DNA of 34,612 nucleotides from Cruorifilaria tuberocauda (Eukaryota; Nematoda; Chromadorea; Rhabditida; Onchocercidae): contig JABVXU010000560.1 of the NCBI GenBank assembly GCA_013365365.1, forward strand, positions 1 to 34,612. The letters run 5' to 3'. Both the position numbers and the translations under genes were made by a program. Positions 1 through 9,400 of the stretch are shown one piece after another (position 1 is the first letter of the stretch; each line of letters begins with the position of its first letter). The notes under the pieces are model-generated. The model was not told the DNA's origin. It was given only the letters and a program-made list of their open reading frames with translations, and did no database searches.

Positions 1-207
1 TAATTTATCATCATCTAGAGTTTCTCGATTTTTAGCGATAACCTCATACAATTATTGTATACAATAAATTGTTTCATATGAAAAAAAACTTGACTAATTA
101 TCAGTTCCCGCAACTTCAGTATAATGAAATTGTACTGTAATAGTTTAATGTTAACGATGTAACAAAAAAAAGATTAACTATAAAAAGCATTTATTGCGTG
201 ATAATTT

Positions 208-280
208 GGTGACGTAATTGGACGCGGTGGCGTAACCGTTACCTGTTGGTGATATTAGTAAAACTCACACTATATAAATA
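208..280 (+). promoter_or_regulatory. Candidate promoter block with repeated motif and TATA-like box
   Basis: Two near-identical 10-mers, GGTGACGTAA (208-217) and GGTGGCGTAA (226-235), lie 18 bp apart. The second runs into an inverted repeat GTAAC-C-GTTAC (232-242). TATATAAATA follows at 271-280. The first 10-mer contains TGACGT, a CRE/ATF-type half site. It is 660 bp upstream of the collagen start codon, so it would need a long 5' leader or trans-spliced outron, or it may serve another gene to the left. Seen by eye only. Confidence 0.3.
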
Positions 281-935
281 AATTACCTGTTTATCGTTTC
301 AATTTCATCGTTACTCATTCAGGTTATTTCATTTCTCTTAAAATTAAATTTAAACAAAAAAGAAATTAGCAATTTTTTTAGCTAAAAATTTTTATTTTAT
401 AATACTCAATTAAATTTAGCTTAAATAAATTAAGCAAAATCATTAACTAATTTTGTATTTGTATTTTTTCTTCACATATCTTGCTAAAAATCAGTGATTA
501 CTGTATTATCAGTGATTAACTGATAACACATTTGCAAATCATTAATTAAATATTCATGATTTACCGTAAATGCAATAAGTATCGATTATTAAACTTTAGC
601 AATCAGTAATGAATTTTAAAAAAGTTATAATAATCGAATAAGTATTAGTTTAAATAATTTTAATATTAGCTTAATTTAATCTTATTTTAAAAATATCAAA
701 CTAAAAGTGATGTGAAATCTATGTTAGATATTAAAAGAAAACAAATTATTGAAAAGCATTTCAGTTTAATTCCATTTAATTTATAACTTTTTTTTAATTG
801 GCATTTTCTTTATTACCCAATAAAATACTTTTTATTACCTTATCAATAGTAGTAAAAGATGATAAATGATATCAATTAATATGTGATTTTATCACTAATT
901 AATATTTTGATACTAATTAAGCAATCATTTCATAT

Positions 936-937
936 AG
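936..937 (+). promoter_or_regulatory. Candidate spliced-leader (trans-splice) acceptor of the collagen gene
   Basis: An AG at the end of TTTCATATAG lies two bases before the collagen ATG at 940. This is the usual spacing for spliced-leader addition on nematode mRNAs. No transcript evidence is available here. Confidence 0.4.
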
Positions 938-939
938 AA

Positions 940-2522
940 ATGGAGGAAAAATCACGTCCACGTTCGATGAAAACCAATGCTTTTGTAGCAATCGTCTTAG
1001 CTACTGGTGCTATCACGTCATGCATGATTTCATTTCCGATCATTTTCACCTATATTCAATCATTCGAAAGTCACGTACAAACAGAGTTAGATCTATGCAA
1101 GGTAAAATTTATTCATTGATTACTGATAGCTGATAATTTTCTCTTGTGCAATTTTATTAAATCTTTTTTTTTTGAACTTTTTTTTTGAACTGTTTGATTG
1201 ATATCTAATAAAAATAGTAATTTTTTAATTGAAATTTTCTAAGGAAAATTAACAGATATTTGAATAAATTATAAAATTAAATTAAACTTAAAATAAATTG
1301 AATTGTAAATTGAAGAATCTTTCATTTAAAATTAAGAAATTTAATATGGTATGATTTAGATGCGTGCTCGTAATATGTGGAAAGAAATGCTTAAAACGAA
1401 AAGTAATGGGAGGCATTTTACCGCGTTACGTGTTAGCCGTGAAACGAAGGTATTGAAAGATTTTGTAACGGATGAGATTAATCAAGAACCACGTTACAGT
1501 CATGACCAGTGTTGTACATGTCAACGTGGACCACCTGGACCACCTGGTGAACCAGGTGTTGATGGTCAGTTTGATAATCGTATGATAAAATTCAGAATCA
1601 CTTTTCTTTTCATAACCAATCTACTTCGAAAAAAAATTAAATATATTTAATATTATTAAAAATTTAATTTTATATTTGACTGATTGAATTTTATTGATCA
1701 AATAGATTTCATTTTTTTTCGATTTGGAAGCCAATTTCAATAGCTTATCGTTTATAGATTAACAATCAAGTAGCAATCTTCATTTTGAATTAATTAATGA
1801 ACTGATGGATGAAATAATGCTCTAGAAGCTGGCTTCTCAGCTTGAACAATGATCTCAAACAATCAATAATAGGAATGGATGGTATCGATGGTGCTATGGG
1901 TGATATCGGATCACCGGGAACACAAGCAATGACACCACCAGAATGGTTTCAACAATTTCCGGAACAATGTCCATGCGATGCTCCAGCAGGTCCTCCGGGT
2001 AGTCCAGGACCACGTGGACTACAGGGACCCCCAGGAGATCCAGGAATACCAGGTACTGATGGAGCACCAGGTGAACCCGGATTACAAGGACCACCAGGAC
2101 CACCGGGACAAAATGGTAATCCTGGAATGAAAGGTTTACCAGGTATTCCGGGAAGACAGGTGCCAGGAGGTGAAGGACCACCTGGACCACCGGGAAGGCC
2201 AGGAAAACCAGGAGATATGGGGCCACGTGGACCACCAGGACAACGTATGTTTTCTCTCTTTCACATATCGTATTAAATTATAAATTAAGAATACAACTTC
2301 TGCTAGCATGTAAATATGGAATGTATCTTTCCTCATGAAAATATATGGATTTCAGCTGGTGTACCTGGAGAACCAGGACCAGTAGGAGAACCGGGTCTAC
2401 GGGGACCAACAGGACCACCTGGACTACCAGGACAACAAGGACCACCCGGTGATCCGGGTGCGGAAGGACCAAAAGGAGGCTGTGATCACTGTCCACCTGC
2501 TCGATTAGCCCCGGGCTATTAA
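940..2522 (+). CDS. Nematode cuticle collagen, four exons, 301 residues
   Basis: Structural collagen secreted by the hypodermis and cross-linked into the cuticle. Exons: 940-1101, 1360-1564, 1873-2244, 2356-2522. All introns are GT-AG and the joined frame is 906 bases. Residues about 10-62 form the cuticle-collagen N-terminal domain, with a hydrophobic anchor and then a Cys-Lys and Asn-Met-Trp-Lys stretch. RVSR at 78-81 fits a furin-type processing site. Cysteine clusters CCTC (105-108), CPC and CDHC flank the Gly-X-Y tracts. The first tract starts at residue 111 and is followed by a non-helical break, and the protein ends PPARLAPGY. Length and layout match the roughly 300-residue cuticle collagen family. 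The exon 2/3 join restores a glycine and the exon 3/4 join restores GQP, which confirms both boundaries. The exact C. elegans counterpart cannot be named from sequence alone. Confidence 0.95.
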
Positions 2523-2586
2523 GAAAATTGAAATCTCAATTACCTATTCACATCTAAATTTCGCATCTGATCAGTGATGAAAGTTT

Positions 2587-2592
2587 AATAAA
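2587..2592 (+). terminator. Polyadenylation signal of the collagen gene
   Basis: A perfect AATAAA lies 65 bases after the collagen stop codon, a normal distance for a nematode 3' UTR. Confidence 0.6.
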
Positions 2593-2674
2593 GAACTTAG
2601 TCATGGCATGTTTGCAATTCATGTTAATAATTCATTAAGATTCGGACAACGAAAAAACTCCGCATTATCTGTAC

Positions 2675-2694
2675 TAAATATGGAATGTATCTTT
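2675..2694 (+). repeat. Exact 20-base direct repeat of 2311-2330
   Basis: The 20 bases starting TAAATATGGAATG are identical at 2311-2330 (collagen intron 3) and here, 364 bases downstream and after the polyadenylation signal. The flanks do not match beyond the repeat. Confidence 0.85.
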
Positions 2695-4000
2695 TAAGAA
2701 AAACGGTTCAAAGGTCAGGCGCAATATCTGCAAAACATTGTTGAAAATATGCAGCGAATTTTCAATTATTGATTTTGAAATATTATTTTTAAGTTGAAAG
2801 TTCGAACACACATTTTTGATAAATCTTATTTCCCATAAGATATTTACAGTTTCCAATCATTTTTTAATTTCCCGAATAAAATATAATTTAATAAATATTT
2901 CATAAATATATAATATTAATTAAAAGCGATACAAAAATATTAAGAATTAATTCGAAAACAAAAATTTTTAAAGTAAAAACAAAAAAGAAAACAATTATAG
3001 ATACAAATTAAAGGTAATAAAGTTTCAACACATTTAATATATTTTTTATTTATTAAAGTTTAATTTATTTATTTATCAAAATCTATTAATTAAAATTAAA
3101 TATATTTTAATACGTTTGTAGCATATTTAATAATTAAATTATTCAAAGTTATTGATGACATTAACAGATATATTAATCAAAATAAGGTATCATCATTATC
3201 AAAATAAAACATTTCAATCATTCAACAAATACTGTATGAATTAATTTTCGTATGAACGAATAAATATGAATTTTTTGGACTAAATTAAAAAGATTAAAAT
3301 GCTCACTTCATTTTGCTATTTATTGATATTAAATTTCAAATAGCAAATGATATTATGCTATTTTGATAAAACAGAGAGGAAAAAAAACAATTGGAATTAA
3401 ATGGAAGTGAAAGATAAAACGAAAATCAAATGTTCATTCATCATCAACATTGAATTAACATTATGGCAAATGCTAAAATTACTATCTGCTTTCCAATTTC
3501 CAATTTCTTATTTAAATTCCACTCGAAACTTTCATCAAATTAGTCTAATTAGCTAATGAACTAAAATTTCACTCATTATTTACATCACTTTTCTAAATTG
3601 CTAAAGTAAGAAATAAATCGGTTGCTTCACAATCAAAAATGCATATATTCTTCCTTTCTTTTCTCATTAAAAAAATTTTTCAAACTTTATTAATGTTTAA
3701 AAATGCTAAGTGAGCAGAAGGAAAAAAAGAAAGAGGAAAAGAAACACTACGAAGAAAGAAAAGTTTAAATGTTCTGAAGAGAAAGAGGCTATCATTAAAG
3801 AAATTCAAAAATTGATTTAAATCTGAAATTAAAACAAAAGAACAATTTTTCTTGTTGCAAATTTTCCACTGCTAAGAAAAATTGACTGAAAAGTGTAATG
3901 CTCACAGCTGGATTTTTCAACTTTTCTTGAAAAATTCCTAATCGTTTCCTTCCCATTCCTTTTTTCAATAAGTAATCGAATTTTCACTCTGTTTATTTCA

Positions 4001-4520
4001 AGTATTAATAATAGATGAAACTAAAGTTAATTGATTTACCTATCAATTCGAATTCTTCCTCCTCATCTATCTTTTTCTATTTTTTGTTTTGGCAAATGAA
4101 ATGATTGATTACATTGTGACTAACAAATTTTAAATCACCGAAGTGAAAAACAAAGCAAAAGTATTAATAATAGGTGAAATTAAAGTTAATTGATTTACCT
4201 ATCAATTTGAATTCCTCTTCCTCATCTAGCTTTTTTTGTTTTCGAGAGAGCATTAATTATTGATAGCATTATGACTAACAAATTTTAAATTATCAAAGTG
4301 GAAAACAAAAGCAGAAAATATCAATCGTAGGTGAAGTTAAAGTTAATTGACTGAATTGTCAATTTAGTTAATTGACCTATGAATTCAAATTCTCCCTTAA
4401 ATCTATCTTCTTTCCAAATTTCGTGTCTTTTTCTGTTTTTCAATTTGGTTAACACAAGTTATTGATAATATTATCACTGATAAATTTGAATTTCTGAGGT
4501 AAGAAACAAAAACAGATATC
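4001..4520 (+). repeat. Diverged tandem repeat, three units of about 159 bp
   Basis: Units begin near 4001, 4160 and 4316. Each contains an AAAGTTAATTGA core, then a pyrimidine-rich block and then ACTAACAAATTTTAAAT or a variant. Units 1 and 2 are close to each other. Unit 3 is more diverged and carries about 30 extra bases after the core. Non-coding. Confidence 0.75.
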
Positions 4521-4890
4521 AGTTCAAAAATGAATTATATTGGAATTAAAATATCTCAACATCAGGTTTTTGTAGAAGTTATTTTCGACTAATTACTAGT
4601 CTTGAACTTTTTTCTCTTTGAGTCTAAGAGACTATATAAAATGTGAAAAGTTAGGAATTGAAAAAGAAAAAGGAAGAAATAATGAATGATTTTTAGCGTT
4701 TCTTCACATTCCTATGTTTCTCATTCCGACTGATAAGATAAGCTGAAAGTTATCACTCCCTTTTACAATAATATATCATACTATACAAACGAATAATTAT
4801 TCAATTTCCTATATTTCAACTTACTCCCAAAAAAAAAAGAACAAAATGAAGAAAGAAACACAAACGTAGAGAAAGGAAGAAATGAAATAA

Positions 4891-4949
4891 TTCTTCTTCC
4901 TCTCTCTCTCTCCCTCTCCCTCTCTTTCTCTCTCTCTCTCCCTCTCTCT
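4891..4949 (+). repeat. CT-rich microsatellite
   Basis: Almost pure C/T, mainly (CT)n with short interruptions. It produces a spurious Arg-Glu repeat frame on the minus strand. Confidence 0.9.
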
Positions 4950-5079
4950 GATAATATATTGCACATATTTCCATTAACTTTCCATTAAACTGAAAGAAGA
5001 AAAAAATTTTTCAAATTAGAAATGGCATTATTATTTTTTTTTGTAATGTAATGGATTCCTTTTATCTAATTTAAATTCA

Positions 5080-5227
5080 CACGTTCTTTATTTTTTGTGC
5101 ATTTATACACCCTTTACGTTCCTTTTCGACGTTTACACGTTTTTACGTTCCTTTTTATACATTTACACGTTCTTTACGTTTCTTTTTGTACGTTTACACG
5201 TTCTTTACGTGCTTTTTTATGGTTTAT
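5080..5227 (+). repeat. Minisatellite, five units of 26-31 bp
   Basis: Units start at about 5080, 5108, 5136, 5166 and 5197. Each carries a form of CACGTTCTTTACGTTCC, then T-rich sequence and a TTTA end. The units differ by a few bases, so the array is not recent. An open frame through it is a by-product of the repeat. Confidence 0.75.
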
Positions 5228-5338
5228 AAGTTTGAAACCGAAAATTTCAAGCTTTTTTAAATTCCATTCATACTTTTTTTTGAATACTGTCATTAGCATT
5301 CTTTACTTTTAAATATTTTCCACAATAATTTATTTCTC

Positions 5339-5374
5339 TAATAATTATCATATATCAGTATGTGATAATTATTA
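5339..5374. repeat. 16-bp hairpin with four-base loop
   Basis: Left arm 5339-5354 pairs with 5359-5374 around the loop TCAG. The one non-identity (T at 5351 against G at 5362) would be a G-U pair in RNA. No gene is adjacent. Confidence 0.7.
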
Positions 5375-6430
5375 TTATGATAATACAGGACAATATAGAT
5401 TTATTATTTTAACAATATTGATATGATAAATATACACAGACAATAAAGATAATTGTTGTAGCATTTTTTTATTGTTGTAGCATTTTAGCAATAAAATAAG
5501 CTTACATAGAACTTATGCATGTAAATAATTTAATTTATGAATTTTTCACTTCCATAGTCTAAAAAAAGCCAAGTAAAAAGTCGAGTTACAAATTGATATG
5601 CTTCCAAGTATTTTTTCATAAATGAGTAAAGAGTTAACTATGGCACAAAGATTAATTAACTAACAGGAAATTAGAATTTATTTATTCATTGCAGTGAAAT
5701 GATTACTTTAATCATTTGTTCAAGTTTGATCAAAATCAGATTAAAATAACCTTCGATTTCCGGAGGCTTTTTATAATTCTAAAATTGCATTTATTAGCGC
5801 AAAAAATTAATTTTATCTTCCCTTGCACTTCCTTTTTGCTATTTACTTCCCTCTGCCCCCGCCCTTCGTTAACCGGTCTCTCCTGAATTTCACGCAAAAA
5901 AAGAAGTAAAAATAGTAGAGAAAAGAAAGAGAGCGAAGTTTGATACGTTAAAATAATCATTTGAACGATCAAACAATATCGAAATATCTTCATCGCCTTT
6001 CCTCCTTCCTCGACCATTTCCACCGAAAAACGAAATTTGAATATTCAAATTCCAATAAGTAAAATAATTATTAATTATTATTATCATTATTATAGTTATT
6101 AAAATTACTAATAAATATAGATGCTATCCCTGCAATCATAAATTCAGTTTTAATTTTAGTAATTCTCTTTCTTTAAACAAAAAAAAGAAGCAAAGTTTAA
6201 ATTAATTACACCGAGTAATTTAACTGAATATAGTAATTTGCATTAAGTTATGAATTTCAAATATGAAGTGCAATAAGTGATAACAACAGATTTCAAATAA
6301 AATATTTAACTTTGTTTTCTTGCGTACGCCATTTAATACAACCTTCAATCCATTTCATATTCATTACTTTTTCTTTCGTTTCCGAAATAACGCGAAATAA
6401 CGTGAATTGCGTAAAAGAAAATAAAAGACA

Positions 6431-9400
6431 ATGAGGGATCGTGAAGTATTCGATAAATCATTATCAACGTTATCAGATATCACTGACAACAATGGTCATT
6501 CGCTTTGTCAGGTAAGTAATATACAAAAAATGAAGGAAGTATATTTGAGGTTAATTTTAGTCATTCAGAATCATTCATGATAATTTCAATTTTCAAAATA
6601 AACAAAAAATATAAAATTTGGTGTAAATTGGTGATCTCAAAAATTTGTATCCATTCTAAATCATTTTGCATTTTAATAAATAAATGAAATTAAAAAAAGA
6701 TAATTGTGTATTTAACTTTGTTTCCTTGATAATTATATGAGTTCTATAGAGATATCAGGCTTATTATCTTCCCTGATAGATAATTACTATCACAAAACCT
6801 AACTTGGGAATGATAACACGGACAAGATTACATTCTGACTTTGTGCCCTTGACCCGAATATCAAATTATTCCATGTTAATTTTATGACAACAGATTATCA
6901 CCGAATCTATTTAATAATAGTTCAATCTTTCTATTTCTACGCTTTTCATTACTGCCAAAAATTAATTATCATTGTTTTCTCTGGAAGAGAGAAATGAATT
7001 AGTGATTATCAGCTGTCATCATATTTCTTTTATGATCATTTCTTCACATCGAATATTTTTCTGCATTGATCAAATTCTTAAATTTATTTTAATAAAATAT
7101 TAAAAAGAAAACTTATCAATTAATTAAGAGAGTTACCATAAAACTATACCAATTGGAAAAGAAATTCTTCGAAATAAAGATAATACAATGAATGAAATAT
7201 CAAGAAGTTCTAACGTGAGCAGAAGCTCCTATTTATTTTCATGCTAACTAATTACTTACTGAACAATTATACAAAAAAAGTTTTCTTCTTTTAATAGAAG
7301 AAGTTCAAAAAAGAAAAAAGAAATCAATGTGGGATATAAATCAATGATAATTCTAAAGAGTCTCAATGAAAATCATATCATTTTCAGGTTTGCTTCGAAC
7401 CATTCAAACAAAATACTTGTATTCCGAAGCTTTTACCTTGTGGTCATAGCTTTTGTCATCACTGTATCTCGGCTTTAAAGTTTAGCTCAATTTACCTATG
7501 CAAATGTCCGATATGTCGTTATCAATTTCCGTTACAATACGATACAAAATTTCCAACCAATTACAGTTTACTCGGTTTGTATTTCCTTTCTTTTTTTCTC
7601 TTTGAAAAAATTTTAATTTATTTTTTTATCAAAATTAAATTTTAATTGATAATGCAACTTAAGGATATAATATCACTGAATTATTTTTTGATTTAATACT
7701 AATTCTTATAGTTCCAATTTTTCATCAGAAAATGTAAGCAAACTGAATGATTCATTGTTTTATGATTTTATCATTGTTTTCCGAATTTCATTCAGATTTT
7801 ATTATCACCAATCTTATCGTTTTCCATCTTCTTTAAACATTTTAGTTATTTCGTTTAGTTTTAAAAGTAAAGTAGACAACAGCTGGAAACGTTCATTATC
7901 CTCTGGCACTAATTAAATTAGTAATAGAAGCTTGCAACATTAGCAACCATAGCATTTGGCTAATATAATTTTAAGTATTGAAAGGTGAGAATTAAATTCA
8001 GTTCAGCTAGATTTAATGCAATATTGATTAGGTAATATCATATCTTGAGGTTAAAGTTTAAAATTTTAATTCTTAATAGGGTTAAATTTATGTCTTATTA
8101 ATTAATAGAATAATAAGTAATAACAGTTTCAATGAAGTGTTTTTCCGAAATTTTCATTATAAATTATATTTTGATAAAGGATTTATTTCTTCTATTTCTA
8201 CTGAAAATTAAAAGTTTGAACTTTACTTTAATGCTTCTTCTCATTTTGCTGTATAAACTATGACATAAATGTTGAAATATAATTAATTGATTTTATATAC
8301 AGTAATTAATTCTACATGCAGTAGTAAAGTAATTAATTACAGTAATTAATTCTGTATACAATAAACTTTTTCAGAATATGAACTTTTTTTGCATAATTTT
8401 ATCAATGTTATCTGCTAAGTTATCATTATTGTGATTGATTACTATAATTAATCAAACTTTTTCGCACATTATTTTTTTCATGTTGACGAATTGATAAGAA
8501 CTGATAAGAGAGAAGCATATGGAAGTATTAATAGAAGATCATATTATGTTCCTCTCATTTTTTTTATCAGTGATAATTGTAATTAAAATCGTTTTAATTT
8601 TAGCTTTGATTGGATATATGAAACTGACCAAGAAAAATAATACAATTAAAAAAAATTCTTATATTAAGTTCATAATTTCATAATTTCAATCAAATGGATA
8701 ATTCATCGCTTCAAGGGTTAATTAGAATATTATTAATTATTAATTAAAGTAAATTTAATTTAGAATATTTTGAATTTTAAAAACTGATCTAAAATTTCCT
8801 TTTATTACTTATAAAAAAATTTTCAATTAAACTAATTATCATTTCTTGAATCATATCAGTTATTACCCTAATCGTCATCCTTCTTTCAATATCTTCAAGA
8901 AAAAGAAAAATCATTGATCTATAGCTTATTTATAAAATTATCATTTGATTTGTATCAAACAATCGATTGATACAATTTAAATTTCTAAAAACCGTTATTC
9001 TGTTATACTGTATTGTTGACTTTGTACTGTATTGTCAACGAATTGAATGGAAAGAAATGAATGAAATGATAGAGAAAAATTGATTCTTCCGCCATTATCG
9101 ATTTAAATTTCAATTTTTTTTTTTGAATGAGAGAGCAAATGGTTGTTTGGTATGATAGTCATGCTGTAATTTATCGATCTGAATCATTGCATTTTCAATC
9201 TTTCATCATCGTTTCAAACGTCCGGAAGCTTCCGTTCTTTCCTTTTCTGTCCATTGGACAGAATGGCTTGGCAGGAAGATCGGAAACAACCGGGAAAAAT
9301 ACCGAGTGAGAAGAGAAGCCGACATTCATCCAAATTCAATCTATCCTTATCAATCTGCTCTTTTCTACCAGGTGAATTTATCATTCTCTAATTTTTCCTT

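Larger units (their letters stand above)
1..939. other. 5' flank of the collagen gene, no coding sequence
   Basis: AT-rich non-coding DNA. It holds a perfect 12-bp palindrome ATTGTATACAAT at 54-65, a compact GC-richer block at 208-242 followed by TATATAAATA at 271-280, two copies of ATCAGTGATTA at 490-500 and 508-518, and several TTATCA/TGATAA motifs (5, 98, 506, 521, 840, 860, 889). No reading frame here resembles a protein. Confidence 0.6.
2523..6430. other. Spacer between the collagen and RING genes
   Basis: AT-rich DNA with no convincing coding region. It contains a 20-base repeat shared with collagen intron 3 (2675-2694), a three-unit tandem repeat (4001-4520), a CT microsatellite (4891-4949), a minisatellite (5080-5227) and a 16-bp hairpin (5339-5374). 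The 5' flank of the RING gene lies at its right end. Short reading frames near 4781-4966 and 5736-6087 follow low-complexity sequence and are not supported as genes. Confidence 0.6.

Noticed and set aside
1894..2496. Minus-strand open frames rich in Val, Leu and Pro
   Set aside because: They are antisense shadows of the collagen Gly-X-Y codons.
4781..4966. Minus-strand frame with an Arg-Glu repeat
   Set aside because: It is produced by the CT microsatellite and has no domain outside it.
5097..5312. Plus-strand frame of 71 codons
   Set aside because: It runs through the minisatellite and its residue pattern repeats with the DNA unit.
9127..9309. Plus-strand 60-codon frame inside the RING intron
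   Set aside because: No domain, no ortholog recognised and no fitting splice pattern into the RING gene. The nucleotide palindromes are more notable than the frame.
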